A stretch of DNA of 64,000 nucleotides, taken from positions 1 through 64,000 of the forward strand of contig CAJUTH010000008.1 in assembly GCA_910589275.1 (NCBI GenBank), read 5' to 3'. Of this stretch, positions 17,463 through 26,700 are shown one piece after another. Numbering within the stretch: the first letter of the stretch is position 1; each line of letters starts with the position of its first letter. The DNA comes from an uncultured Dorea sp. (GTDB lineage: Bacteria > Bacillota > Clostridia > Lachnospirales > Lachnospiraceae). Below the pieces are notes generated by a model. The model was not told the DNA's origin and ran no database searches. It saw only the letters and a list, made by a program, of their open reading frames with translations. A program made the position numbers and the translations under genes.

Positions 17463-17753
17463 ATGAAAAAAATATGTGTATTATGCGTGTGTGGTTCCGG
17501 TACGGTAACATCGTCTATGCTGGCTTCAAAACTGAAAGAAAAACTTGGAGAACTGGGATATGACGCAGAGTGTATAGAAACAAATCCGGGTGGAGTTGAG
17601 TCTGCAATGGGATCGCATGACGTAGCGTTCATGGCATGTTCAAGTCCGGTTCCAGGCGAGTATGGAGTGCCGAAATTGATGGCGACGTCGTTTCTGATCG
17701 GTTTGGATGAAGAAGGCTTTATGGATGAGGTGAAAGAGATACTGAAAGCGTAA
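17463..17753 (+). CDS. PTS EIIB component, galactitol type
   Basis: A 96-aa soluble EIIB whose phosphorylatable cysteine is Cys10 in the loop CVCGSGTVTSSM. It receives phosphate from EIIA and phosphorylates the sugar during transport through EIIC. GAAAGGAAG precedes the ATG. The EIIC gene follows after 24 nt. Confidence 0.9.
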   Translation: MKKICVLCVCGSGTVTSSMLASKLKEKLGELGYDAECIETNPGGVESAMGSHDVAFMACSSPVPGEYGVPKLMATSFLIGLDEEGFMDEVKEILKA

Positions 17754-17777
17754 AGAGAAAAGAAAGGATAAATTATT

Positions 17778-19190
17778 ATGTTAGATACCATTCAAAATAT
17801 ATTTAATGCGTTTGGTGCGATTGTATTTGTACCGGTTATTTTGTTCATTGTTGCAAAAGGCATGGGCGTTAAAACGAAAAAGGCATTGGACTGTGCGATT
17901 CTTTCCGCAGTGGGTTTAGAGGGATTTACGCTGATTATTAATTCCTATTCGGGAATTATTGGTCCGGTGGTGGAGCAGATGGTGGAAACTACGGGCGTAA
18001 ATCTGGAAATTGTTGATATTGGATGGCAGGCGACTTCTGTTGTTGCTTATTCTACTACCATAGGAATTATATTTTTTGCCATTGCCGTTATTTTGCAGCT
18101 CGCGTTATATTTTCTGAAATTCACGAATGTTTTTATGGTTAGCGATCTGTGGAATAACTACGGGTTTATGGTGTGGGGCTCCATGCTGTATCTTCTGACC
18201 AAAAATATTTTCTTGGCGTTATTATTGATGGTTATACAGAATCTGTACTGCATGCTGTTTTCAGAGGCGCTTGCAAAGCGTTTCTCCAATTACTATGGAT
18301 ATCCGAATTGCTGCTTGTCTGTGCCGATGCATATGGACGCGGTACCCTTTGCGATTGTGATGAATGCCATTCTGAATAAGCTTGGACTGAATAAAATCAA
18401 AGCAAGCCCCAAGGCGCTTGCGGATAAAGCGGGAATGCTTGCGGACCCAAAAGTGATCGGACTAATTCTTGGAGGAGTTATCGCGACAATCAGTTATTCC
18501 CATTCGCTGAATTCTCTGGAAAGCTGGGGTGCGATCGCAACCTGCGCGATTGCAACATCGGCAGTTATGACGGTATTTCCAAAGGTTGCGGGAATCTTTG
18601 CATCAGCATTTACGCCGCTTTCCTCAGCTTATGCAAAAAAGGCGGCTGAGAGCGGAAAAGGACGCAATTGGTATATTGCGATTAACGATGCGGTTGCATA
18701 TGGAGAAACTGCAACGCTGACAACGGGTATTATCCTGATGCCGATTATTCTGGTGATTGCATTTATTCTGCCGGGGAATAAATTCCTTCCGCTTGTGGAT
18801 CTCTGTGCGATTCCATACATGATCGAGGTGTTTATCTGTGTTACGGATGGGAATATGATTAAGAGTACGATATGCGGAACAATCTGGTACACCATCGGCC
18901 TCTTGTGCATTACGGCAGTTGCACCGTATTTCTCACAGGTTGCGGCGTCTGTTGGGGTAGAGATGGCTCTGGCGGGTGTTCTGGTTGCAAGTTTCGGAGT
19001 TATGGGGCGTCCGTTGAACTGTTTGTCTTTCCTTGCTTTCCTGACGGGTAATCCAATTATTATAGGAGCGGTGGTTCTATTGTATGTTGTTATGTACGCA
19101 GCGTTTAAGATGAAGGGGCAGAGCCTGATTGATTACATGGAAAACTGCAACGACGTGCCGGAGAATCAAGAAGTAAACGCACAGGCATAG
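17778..19190 (+). CDS. PTS EIIC permease, galactitol family
   Basis: A 470-aa integral membrane permease with about ten to twelve hydrophobic segments. It resembles GatC: the N-terminal FGAIVFVPVILFIVAKGMGV and the C-terminal MGRPLNCLSFLAFLTGNPI regions are family-like. It carries the substrate while EIIB phosphorylates it. GAT-family permeases are known for galactitol and for pentitols such as D-arabitol; the substrate here is unknown. The dehydrogenase gene follows after 22 nt in the same operon. Confidence 0.9.
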   Translation: MLDTIQNIFNAFGAIVFVPVILFIVAKGMGVKTKKALDCAILSAVGLEGFTLIINSYSGIIGPVVEQMVETTGVNLEIVDIGWQATSVVAYSTTIGIIFFAIAVILQLALYFLKFTNVFMVSDLWNNYGFMVWGSMLYLLTKNIFLALLLMVIQNLYCMLFSEALAKRFSNYYGYPNCCLSVPMHMDAVPFAIVMNAILNKLGLNKIKASPKALADKAGMLADPKVIGLILGGVIATISYSHSLNSLESWGAIATCAIATSAVMTVFPKVAGIFASAFTPLSSAYAKKAAESGKGRNWYIAINDAVAYGETATLTTGIILMPIILVIAFILPGNKFLPLVDLCAIPYMIEVFICVTDGNMIKSTICGTIWYTIGLLCITAVAPYFSQVAASVGVEMALAGVLVASFGVMGRPLNCLSFLAFLTGNPIIIGAVVLLYVVMYAAFKMKGQSLIDYMENCNDVPENQEVNAQA

Positions 19191-19212
19191 CCTGTCGCAG
19201 AAGGAGAAAAAG

Positions 19213-20301
19213 ATGCTGAAAGAATTAAGTGAGAAGAAACAGAAAGTAGTAGTGATCGGGGATGTTTTTGTGTCTTGCGATACGATGGCGGACGCAGTCA
19301 ATCAGTCTTCTATTCAGGTAGAAAAGCTGGATAAAGTATTCTGGGGGGAAAATACCATAGAATCTTTTTCTGAGAAACAGGTAAATATAGAGAAGAATGG
19401 GCCGGATGCAGAACCATATCCGGAGGAACTAGACGGGTTGATAGAAGAAGCGGATATTATTATGATGCATTTTGCGCCGATTCCCAGGAAGCTGATCGAG
19501 AAGGCAAAGAATCTAAAATGCATTTTGACATGCAGGGGCGGTTTGGAGCATATCTGTGTACAGGCGGCAAGCGAGAGGAATATTCCGGTTGTGAATGTTA
19601 TTCGGAATGCAGAACCAGTAGCGGATTTTGTGCTTGGGCTGATTATTGCATTAACGCGGAATATCGCCACATCCCATGCGAAACTGATGCGGGGTGAATG
19701 GACGAAATCCTACCCTAATTACGATTATACGACAACATTGGGTAATCTGAAAGTAGGATTGGCTGGACTTGGCAATGTGGGTTTGGAGATAGCCAAACGT
19801 CTAAGAGCGCTGGATGTGAAAGTGCTGGGATTTGATGAATATGTATCGGAAGAACGCCTGTATAAGAATGGGCTTGGGGATGTGGAAATGGTAAGCAGTT
19901 TGGAAGAGCTGTTTCAGAAGGCGGACGTGGTTAGTATCCATCTGCGGCTTACAGAGGAGACCCGTGGAATGATTGACCGGCATTATTTTGATATGATGCG
20001 TCCGGATAGTTACTTCATTAATACATCAAGGGGCGGTCTTGTTAAAGAGAAAGATCTGATAGAAGCGCTCAGAGAGCATCGGATTGCCGGCGCGGCGCTG
20101 GATGTATTTGAAAAGGAACCGGTTACGGCAGGAAGCGGGTTTGCGGATTTGGACAACATTATTATTACACCACATATTGCGGGGGATACCGTAAGCGCAG
20201 TACCGAAATCTCCGTACTTATTGACGCGGGAATTTGACCGTATGTGTAAGACTGATCATACGGAGAGAGTTGTAAATTATGATAAAATATCGATATCTTA
20301 A
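19213..20301 (+). CDS. D-2-hydroxyacid dehydrogenase family protein
   Basis: NAD-dependent oxidoreductase, 362 aa, acting on a 2-hydroxy/2-oxo acid. It has the Rossmann motif GLAGLGNVG with Asp 28 residues further on (GFDEY, so NAD preference), FINTSRGGLVKEKDL with the substrate arginine, DVFEKEPV with the catalytic Glu region and ITPHIAGDT with the catalytic histidine. The N-terminal 70 residues are longer than in D-lactate dehydrogenase. Its place between EIIC and the aldolase suggests it acts on the imported phosphorylated compound or a sugar-acid product; the reaction is not determined. Confidence 0.8.
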   Translation: MLKELSEKKQKVVVIGDVFVSCDTMADAVNQSSIQVEKLDKVFWGENTIESFSEKQVNIEKNGPDAEPYPEELDGLIEEADIIMMHFAPIPRKLIEKAKNLKCILTCRGGLEHICVQAASERNIPVVNVIRNAEPVADFVLGLIIALTRNIATSHAKLMRGEWTKSYPNYDYTTTLGNLKVGLAGLGNVGLEIAKRLRALDVKVLGFDEYVSEERLYKNGLGDVEMVSSLEELFQKADVVSIHLRLTEETRGMIDRHYFDMMRPDSYFINTSRGGLVKEKDLIEALREHRIAGAALDVFEKEPVTAGSGFADLDNIIITPHIAGDTVSAVPKSPYLLTREFDRMCKTDHTERVVNYDKISIS

Positions 20302-20388
20302 CGAGCGTCAGTAATTCGCAGGGGATACTTAGCGAAGATCGGCAGTCTAATAAGTATAAAATGATAAAAAGATTGGAGGAAAATAATT

Positions 20389-21036
20389 ATGAAATATCAG
20401 GAAATCAGAGAAAGTGTTTTGGCAGCGATTAAACAGGCGGATGCATTGGGGTTGATCCATGGCACATCCGGCAATATCTCCATGCGGGATGAAAAGGAGG
20501 ATGTAGTAGCGATTACGCCAAGCGGAAGGGATTATGATACCATGAAGCCAGAGGATATTACCATCGTTGACTTGGAGGGGAATATGATTGACGGAGCGTA
20601 TATCCCATCGTCGGAGACGCCGATGCATACTGCCGTATATCGTGCGCGCAGGGATGTCTGCGCCGTAGTACATACGCATTCGTTATATGCTACGGTTATG
20701 TCTATGCGGCTTGCAGATTTGGATCGTGCTACGGTACCGTCTAATATGTATTATCCAATCCATACCGCGCCTTTTGCAATGCCGGGTTCTGAAGAACTGG
20801 CCAAAGAGGCTGTGAAGGCGCTTGGAGAACAGGGCGATGTGGCTTTACTCCAGAATCATGGACTGATTGCTACAGGTCCGAGTATGGAGTCGGCAATGAC
20901 CTGCGCAGTTTATACAGAGGAGGACGCGCAGGTGGGATACTATGCGGCATTGTTGAAGGTTCCTGCAGACAGCTATATTCCGGAAGAGGCGGCGCTGAAA
21001 ATACGCGGAATTGCATTATCAGGACGTGCGGTATAA
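20389..21036 (+). CDS. Class II aldolase (fuculose-phosphate aldolase / AraD family)
   Basis: Zinc-dependent aldolase, 215 aa. HGTSGNISMR holds the phosphate site, SSETPMH the catalytic glutamate, and HTHS together with QNHGLIATG the three zinc-binding histidines. Relatives split L-fuculose 1-phosphate or related phosphates into dihydroxyacetone phosphate and an aldehyde, or epimerise ribulose 5-phosphate. The neighbouring iron alcohol dehydrogenase would reduce a released lactaldehyde or glycolaldehyde, which favours an aldolase role. GGAGGAAAATA precedes the ATG. Confidence 0.88.
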   Translation: MKYQEIRESVLAAIKQADALGLIHGTSGNISMRDEKEDVVAITPSGRDYDTMKPEDITIVDLEGNMIDGAYIPSSETPMHTAVYRARRDVCAVVHTHSLYATVMSMRLADLDRATVPSNMYYPIHTAPFAMPGSEELAKEAVKALGEQGDVALLQNHGLIATGPSMESAMTCAVYTEEDAQVGYYAALLKVPADSYIPEEAALKIRGIALSGRAV

Positions 21037-21056
21037 AACAATAGAAAGAGTGGTAA

Positions 21057-22244
21057 GTGGATATGTTGAATTTTAGTTTTGCTTTTCCGACCAATGTGGT
21101 TTTTGGGTCAGGAGCATTTAAGTCGCTGGGAAAAGAGGTTGCAAAGTTTGGAAGCGCGGCGCTGCTTGTGGAGCAGCCAGGACCGCTGGAGGAAAATGGA
21201 ACGTTTGCAGAGAGCGTGGCATTGATGAAAGAGGCGGGAGTTGCTGTAGCGGAATTAAGCGGCGTTGAAAGCAACCCCCGGCTGACAAAAATAGAAGAAG
21301 GGATCCGGCTTGTAAAAGAGCATAAACTGAATGTGATCGTCGCTGTGGGAGGCGGAAGTACCATTGACACAGCTAAGGCAATTGCGGTAGGAGCCGCCGA
21401 CGAAAAAGAAGGGGACGTATGGGATTTCTTTGCGGGAACAAGGACTGTGGAAACAATTCTTCCGGTTGTTGCGGTATCGACCATATCTGCGACCGGCGCA
21501 GAAACAAGCTGTCACTGTGTGGTAACAAATAACCGCTCTGAGGACTGTGATCAGTGGAAAAAGTGGGCGATTCATGATATGACAGTGTGTCCGAAAACAG
21601 CAATTATCGATCCCAAACTTCTGGTATCAGTTCCAAAGAAACTGACAGCAGCCGGAATGGCAGATACCATTTCACATATTATCGAAGGATATTTCGATGG
21701 GGTGGAAGGAAATCCTATTTCTGATGCAATTGGAGAAGGGATTGTGCGTACTGTTCTGGAAAGCGAAGATGTGCTGGAGCATCCGGATAATATTGAACTG
21801 AGGGCACAGATTGCATGGGCGTCGACTTTGGCAATGGGCGGAATACAGGATTGCGGAAGGTTAAATGCGGGATGGCCGGCACATTGGATCCAGCATGCGG
21901 TTGGGGCAATGACAGATTCTTCTCATGGAGAAGGGCTTGCGGTAATTAATCCTGCATGGCTTGACTTTATAAACGAAGAAAATCCTCGAAAGTTTGTACA
22001 GTTTTCCCGAAATGTACTGAATCTGGAAAGGCCGGAGGGAGTTTCGGATGTGGAATACGGGCAGATGGGACTGGATTATCTGCGCGCCCGGTTCAAACAG
22101 TGGGGCCTGCCGTCTACGCTTCGAGAGCTGGGCGTGACGAGAGAGATGTTTCCTGCGCTGATTAAAAATATTATGAACAACAATGAAGCGTTTGTGTTTA
22201 CAGAACAGCAGATTGAACAGGTGCTGGAAAGATGCTATGAGTAA
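21057..22244 (+). CDS. Iron-containing alcohol dehydrogenase (BdhA/YqhD-like)
   Basis: A 395-aa metal-dependent dehydrogenase that would reduce an aldehyde. Family features are FPTNVVFGSG at the N-terminus, the GGGSTIDTAKA nucleotide loop (about 100-110), ADTISHIIEGY and AHWIQHAVGAMTDSSHGEG with the metal-binding Asp and His residues. The GTG at 21057 has AGAAAGAG 7 nt upstream; an ATG at 21063 is the alternative. It is the last gene of the PTS operon and is followed by a strong terminator, consistent with disposal of the aldehyde made by the aldolase. Confidence 0.88.
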   Translation: MDMLNFSFAFPTNVVFGSGAFKSLGKEVAKFGSAALLVEQPGPLEENGTFAESVALMKEAGVAVAELSGVESNPRLTKIEEGIRLVKEHKLNVIVAVGGGSTIDTAKAIAVGAADEKEGDVWDFFAGTRTVETILPVVAVSTISATGAETSCHCVVTNNRSEDCDQWKKWAIHDMTVCPKTAIIDPKLLVSVPKKLTAAGMADTISHIIEGYFDGVEGNPISDAIGEGIVRTVLESEDVLEHPDNIELRAQIAWASTLAMGGIQDCGRLNAGWPAHWIQHAVGAMTDSSHGEGLAVINPAWLDFINEENPRKFVQFSRNVLNLERPEGVSDVEYGQMGLDYLRARFKQWGLPSTLRELGVTREMFPALIKNIMNNNEAFVFTEQQIEQVLERCYE

Positions 22245-22287
22245 TTGATATTGTTACCAATCATGAAATAAAACTGTTTCAATACAT

Positions 22288-22335
22288 AATAGAGTCTGCC
22301 ACGGGAAAACGTTCCTGTGACAGACTCTATTTTTA
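22288..22335. terminator. Strong terminator after the PTS operon
   Basis: AATAGAGTCTGCCACGGGAA pairs over 20 positions with its downstream complement and ends in TATTTTT. It lies between convergent transcripts and the A-rich other side may let it serve both. Confidence 0.85.
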
Positions 22336-22434
22336 AACGCAGTTAGCAATAAATACGTTTGCCGGATTTTGTTTCCGTCTGTAAGTAAATCCTGTTTTTG
22401 GTAACTGCGTCCCCCCCCCATTTTTGTAAACGAG

Positions 22435-23283
22435 CTATTTTACTGCTCCATTTACGACACCGTTGATGATCTGCTTCTGGCATATCAAATAGAAGACAAG
22501 GATTGGCAAAAGCGCCAGCAGATAAGAGGCAAATGCCAAGTTGTAGTTTGTTCCGAACTGTGTCTGGAAGGTGAGCTGTGCCAGAGGCAGTGTGTTTGCT
22601 CCCTTTCCTGACATGATAACAAGCGGAGTCATAACGTCGTTCCATGTTCCCAGCGCTGTCAGAACGGCAACGGTAGCGTGCATAGGCTTCATGATCGGGA
22701 AGATTACCTTCCAGTAGGTCGTCCATGTGGTTGCTCCGTCCACGTAAGCAGCCTCTTCCAGCGCGATCGGGATATTCTTTAGGTAGCCGGAGTAGAGCAT
22801 TACGTTCATCGGCATATAGAATACCAGATAACAGAGGATTACTCCGAACCAGTTGTCAATTCCCATCTGTGCAGTCTGTTTTACCAGAGGCATCATCAGG
22901 ATTGCGAAAGGTACGAACATACCGCTTACAATATAGAGATAAGAAATCTTGTAAAATTTGTTCTTTGCCATACTCCGACCAATGGCATAGCCGGCAAGAG
23001 AATGAATCAGGATTGCAAGCACTACGGTGGCAACCGTAATCAGCACGCTGTAGCCCAGTGAATGCCAGAAGTCTGTTACACGCATAGCTTCTGCGAAGTT
23101 CTCAAGGCTCCAGCTCTTTGGAAGGCTTAAAGCGCCGGCAATGTCATTGGTCATTTCAGAAGGTTTCTTGAATGCAATTACAATGGCCATATAAAGCGGA
23201 AAGACTACAGTTATACAGCCAGCGATCAATAAGATGGTAAGCGGCCAATTGGTAACGGCAGCAACTTTATTTTTCTTTTTCAT
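22435..23283 (-). CDS. Carbohydrate ABC transporter permease (MalG type)
   Basis: A 282-aa inner permease with six hydrophobic segments. The coupling loop EEAAYVDGATTWTTYWKVIFP is the MalG-type EAA motif that contacts the ATPase. Its start overlaps the stop of the upstream permease by one base. A run of nine C lies just past its stop (22411-22419). No ATPase gene is present, so a shared MsmK/UgpC-type ATPase elsewhere is expected. Confidence 0.92.
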   Translation of the reverse strand: MKKKNKVAAVTNWPLTILLIAGCITVVFPLYMAIVIAFKKPSEMTNDIAGALSLPKSWSLENFAEAMRVTDFWHSLGYSVLITVATVVLAILIHSLAGYAIGRSMAKNKFYKISYLYIVSGMFVPFAILMMPLVKQTAQMGIDNWFGVILCYLVFYMPMNVMLYSGYLKNIPIALEEAAYVDGATTWTTYWKVIFPIMKPMHATVAVLTALGTWNDVMTPLVIMSGKGANTLPLAQLTFQTQFGTNYNLAFASYLLALLPILVFYLICQKQIINGVVNGAVK

Positions 23284-24134
23284 TATAACTGTTCCTCCTT
23301 CTTTCCTGTGAAGTTAAGCTGGAATACAGAGATGGCAACGATTACGATAAAGAAGATTACCGCGTTGGCGCTCTGGAATCCGAACTGTCCGCCGCCCATA
23401 CCATTGTTGTAAATGAGGAATGAGATGGACTCGGTACTCTGTGCAGGACCGCCCTTGGTCATAGCCATGATCTGGTCGAATACCATCAGGAAGTCTTTCA
23501 TGCTCAAAACCATGTTGATGCTGAAAAACGGGATGATCAGCGGGAAGGTCAGGTTCTTGAAACTTAACCATCCGGTAGCGCCGTCGATGGCGCCCGCCTC
23601 GTATACATCCTCCGGCACGGTCTGAAGACCGGAGATGTAGATCAGAGTGGTCTGTGCAATGGACTGCCATGCCGCAACGATTACGATTGCGATCCAAGCT
23701 GTGCCGGTGTTGGACAGCATACTTCCCTTGCCTGTGATAGCCGGAAGGATGTAGGTGAAGATATATCCGAAGATATAACCTACAACCAGTCCGCCAAGGA
23801 TCCTAGGGATGAAGTAAACGCCTCTTAAGGTGCTCTTAGCGCGGATCTTGCCATTTAAGCCAAGGGCAAGGAGCAGGGCGATTACATTGGTAACAACCGT
23901 TGCAAGCAAAGCGAATTTAAAGGTGAACAGGTAGGATTTTCCTACACGTGCGTCCGTAAATAAATCAGCATAGTTACGCATTCCAACCCACTCGTAGCTT
24001 CCGAATCCGCGGAAGTTGGTGAAGCTGTACATCAGGCCCTTAATCAACGGCAGAGTATTAAAACAGAAGAACAGTGCCAGGACCGGAATCGTAATTAACA
24101 AAAAGGTTTGGTTTCTGCTAAGTTTTTTCTTCAT
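23283..24134 (-). CDS. Carbohydrate ABC transporter permease (MalF type)
   Basis: A 283-aa permease with six hydrophobic segments and the EAA loop EAGAIDGATGWLSFKNLTFP. It pairs with the MalG-type protein to form the channel. The start codon overlaps the stop of the binding-protein gene by one base, as does the next gene with it, so the three genes are tightly coupled. Confidence 0.92.
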   Translation of the reverse strand: MKKKLSRNQTFLLITIPVLALFFCFNTLPLIKGLMYSFTNFRGFGSYEWVGMRNYADLFTDARVGKSYLFTFKFALLATVVTNVIALLLALGLNGKIRAKSTLRGVYFIPRILGGLVVGYIFGYIFTYILPAITGKGSMLSNTGTAWIAIVIVAAWQSIAQTTLIYISGLQTVPEDVYEAGAIDGATGWLSFKNLTFPLIIPFFSINMVLSMKDFLMVFDQIMAMTKGGPAQSTESISFLIYNNGMGGGQFGFQSANAVIFFIVIVAISVFQLNFTGKKEEQL

Positions 24135-25414
24135 TATTTATTCCCTCCTGCTTCGTATTCCTGTACCTTACGGATAATGTCGCGGTTGTACCGCAGCCAG
24201 TCAGTATCGAATTTATTCAGGAATTTTTCTACGCTTCCGTCGATCAGGAAGGTCTGAATCTGTGCGTCAACTGCCATTTCAGAAGGATAGTAGTGATCCT
24301 GATAGTCGGTCATCTTGCCTTCGTTTATGTAGTCAAGCATACCGTCGAGAGCAGGTGAAAGCTTAAATTCCTTGTCCTTGCAGGGAACAGCGTTCTGGTC
24401 GTCAAGGTATGTCTGGATGGTAGAATCCTCTAACAGGAAACTTAAAACTTCATAAGCCGCCTCTTTATTTTGGCAGTCCGTGGTTACGCAGAACTGAAGG
24501 TCCACGCCGGAGTTCAGTATGTTGTCATCTGCGTTATCGCAGCCCGGCATTACGAAGGAATCAAGGTCCATGTCCGGATTTACAGACTGGATCTGGGGAA
24601 CTGCATAGCTTCCGATGGTGTACATCGCAGATTCGCCGTTTGCAAATGCGGTACATGCGTCGTTGTAGTTGTATGCGAACGGATCGTCCTGAGCGTATTC
24701 GAGGAGCTCTAGCATTTTCTCGGCTACTTCACCGTACTCGTCGATGAATTTGGTCTCGCCTTTGTTTACCTGACGGCATACGTCCGCCGGAGCAAGATCG
24801 CAGGCAAGTGCGTTCCAAGGCGCAAGGCAGGTCCATACGTCCTTGAAGCCGAAGTAGAGCGGCTGCTGTCCGGACTTTTTGATGGTCTCGCATAAGTCCA
24901 TAAATTCGTCCCAAGTGGTAGGAATTTCCCATTTGTTCTTCTTGAACATCTCTCTGTTGTACAGGACGCCCGCTGCATTTGCTACGTAAGGAACGGCGTA
25001 AACGCCTTCCGTCGGAACAAACTCCAGATTTTTGTCGATATCTTTATAAGCCTGTTTGATTAAAGATAATCCTTCAAAATCTGAGATATCCATAAGCATC
25101 TCAGCATCAACGAAGTTTGAGAAGTTCACGTCGCCGCCGATACCGATGATATCCGGCGCATCCTCCTTGATAAAGCGCGTCTTCAGTACAGTCATGGCAT
25201 CGTTGGGAGATTCAATGTTCAGCACGATGTCATCGTGGGTGGCATTGAATTCTTCCTCCATTTTTTCGAAAGCTTTTACAGCCTCCGGCTTGTACTGAAG
25301 CATGGTGATATGGGTCTTGCCATCATTCGGCTCGGAAGAACATCCGGAAGCAGAAAAGACAGTCCCAATCAGCATTGCTGCCACAAGTGCTGTGGCAATT
25401 ACTCTCTTTTTCAT
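24134..25414 (-). CDS. Sugar-binding lipoprotein of the ABC importer
   Basis: A 426-aa extracellular solute-binding protein (family 1). The signal sequence ends in the lipobox SASGC (Cys about 25), so it is tethered to the membrane. The fold is that of maltose/oligosaccharide-binding proteins, with ADDP/FANGESAMYTIGSYA-type motifs in the centre. It is the first gene of the importer operon and should fix substrate choice. The nearby oligo-1,6-glucosidase and three sugar regulators suggest isomalto- or related alpha-glucosides; the actual ligand is not shown. GAAAGGAGAAGAGG precedes the ATG. Confidence 0.9.
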   Translation of the reverse strand: MKKRVIATALVAAMLIGTVFSASGCSSEPNDGKTHITMLQYKPEAVKAFEKMEEEFNATHDDIVLNIESPNDAMTVLKTRFIKEDAPDIIGIGGDVNFSNFVDAEMLMDISDFEGLSLIKQAYKDIDKNLEFVPTEGVYAVPYVANAAGVLYNREMFKKNKWEIPTTWDEFMDLCETIKKSGQQPLYFGFKDVWTCLAPWNALACDLAPADVCRQVNKGETKFIDEYGEVAEKMLELLEYAQDDPFAYNYNDACTAFANGESAMYTIGSYAVPQIQSVNPDMDLDSFVMPGCDNADDNILNSGVDLQFCVTTDCQNKEAAYEVLSFLLEDSTIQTYLDDQNAVPCKDKEFKLSPALDGMLDYINEGKMTDYQDHYYPSEMAVDAQIQTFLIDGSVEKFLNKFDTDWLRYNRDIIRKVQEYEAGGNK

Positions 25415-25439
25415 TCCACACCTCTTCTCCTTTCATACC

Positions 25440-25509
25440 TTGACGGACGAAGCCCGCCCATCCCGGAGGGATATAAATTGCGGTATTCCCTTTGGCGATG
25501 CTTCGTCAA
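25440..25509 (-). other. Structured 5' leader of the ABC importer mRNA
   Basis: On the minus strand TTGACGAAGC pairs with a GCTTCGTC-GTCAA segment 50 nt later to close a domain containing the small hairpin ATCCC-TCC-GGGAT and complementary GGCG/CGCC segments. It lies between the predicted promoter (25543-25571) and the ribosome binding site of the binding-protein gene. It could be a regulatory leader or an mRNA-stabilising structure; I recognise no riboswitch class. Confidence 0.4.
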
Positions 25510-25542
25510 TCTGCATGAAAAATTTGTTTGATTTCGAGTTAG

Positions 25543-25571
25543 ATAATAGCAGTTTGCTACGAAAACGTAAA
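25543..25571 (-). promoter_or_regulatory. Promoter of the ABC importer operon
   Basis: On the minus strand TTTACG, a 17-nt spacer and TATTAT form a plausible sigma-A promoter, giving a leader of about 120 nt. It is divergent from the araC promoter at 25622-25651. Confidence 0.5.
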
Positions 25572-25621
25572 TACATGGATGCGCTTCATTTTTATCAGAA
25601 TGCGTGATTGAAACGAAAATG

Positions 25622-25651
25622 TTGAAATATAGACGCATAATGGTATATAAT
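25622..25651 (+). promoter_or_regulatory. Promoter of the first AraC-type regulator
   Basis: TTGAAA (25622-25627) and TATAAT (25646-25651) with an 18-nt spacer, about 90 nt before the start at 25744. The 329-nt gap from 25415 to 25743 holds this promoter, its divergent partner and the structured leader. Confidence 0.6.
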
Positions 25652-25743
25652 ATAAACTAAATATAAATTTTCAGCGTTTTTACCAAAAAATGAACTGAAA
25701 ATTCAGCAAAATCACGATTTTAAGAAGAAAGAGGAAACGCATC

Positions 25744-26598
25744 ATGACGAATTTATTGTTCTCTGTATTTCAGGATGAGCGGTTTATGGACCTTACAATA
25801 TACCAATATGGGTATGAACAGTGCGAACCGCTGAAGTCTTTCGGCCCTTATGTGCGGAATAATTACCTGTTCCACTATGTGATTTCGGGAAAGGGGACGC
25901 TGAATGCCAACGGCGAGAAGGGCAATACCTCCCATTACCATATTTCTGCGGGGAGCGGTTTCTTGATTGAGCCGGGATTTGTGAATACTTATTATGCCGA
26001 CGAGGAGGAGCCGTGGGAGTATGTCTGGGTGGAATTTGGGGGGCTTCGGGCAAAGGAGTGCATGGAGCTTGCCGGGCTGTCTTATAAAGCGCCGGTTTTT
26101 ACTACTACGGAGCCGGAGTACGGCGACCTGATCTTAAAGGAGATGATGACCATCGTCCAGAGCCAGAACGCATCCTCCCTAGAACTGATCGGCCATCTGT
26201 ATCTCTTTTTCGACGGACTGATCAAGTATTCGATCTCTAGAAAACAGACGCAGGGAGGAAATTTAAGCGAGTTCTACGTGAGGGAGGCGGTGGTCTATAT
26301 TGAGCATAACTATGCGGAAAATATTACGGTGGAGGAGCTTGCGAAGATGTGCAAGCTGGACCGCAGTTATTTCGGGAAACTATTTAAAAAGGTACTGGGC
26401 CAGTCGCCGCAGGAATTTCTTATCCATTACCGGATGGCGAAGGCGGCGGACGCGCTGATCGTGGGAAATGAATCGGTGGGCGATATCGGGGCATCGGTGG
26501 GGTACCCGAACCTTTTGCATTTTTCCCGGGCCTTTAAAGGGGTTTACGGGGTGTCGCCCAGAGAATACAGGCAGAAAAATAAGATTATTTCAAGGTAG
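25744..26598 (+). CDS. AraC family regulator (first paralogue)
   Basis: A 284-aa sugar-sensing regulator: an N-terminal cupin-type arabinose-binding domain (about 30-150, with VISGKGTLN and GSGFLIEPG) and a C-terminal double HTH (about 185-280, LAKMCKLDRSYFGKLFKK and FSRAFKGVYGVSPREYRQ). It is closely similar along its length to the AraC protein at 27856. It is divergent from the ABC importer, which it probably activates. GAAAGAGGAAACGC precedes the ATG. Confidence 0.9.
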   Translation: MTNLLFSVFQDERFMDLTIYQYGYEQCEPLKSFGPYVRNNYLFHYVISGKGTLNANGEKGNTSHYHISAGSGFLIEPGFVNTYYADEEEPWEYVWVEFGGLRAKECMELAGLSYKAPVFTTTEPEYGDLILKEMMTIVQSQNASSLELIGHLYLFFDGLIKYSISRKQTQGGNLSEFYVREAVVYIEHNYAENITVEELAKMCKLDRSYFGKLFKKVLGQSPQEFLIHYRMAKAADALIVGNESVGDIGASVGYPNLLHFSRAFKGVYGVSPREYRQKNKIISR

Positions 26599-26700
26599 GT
26601 ATGGCTTAAGCGCCGCTGAGCTTGTGTGAGGCGGAGAGATTCGGCGGCGGATGAAACTTAACCGCCCAGTCGGAAACGGAGAAGGGAGGAGCTGATACAA

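Noticed and set aside
22411..22419. Nine-C tract as a phase-variation switch
   Set aside because: It lies downstream of the permease stop codon on the coding strand, so slippage would not change any reading frame seen here.
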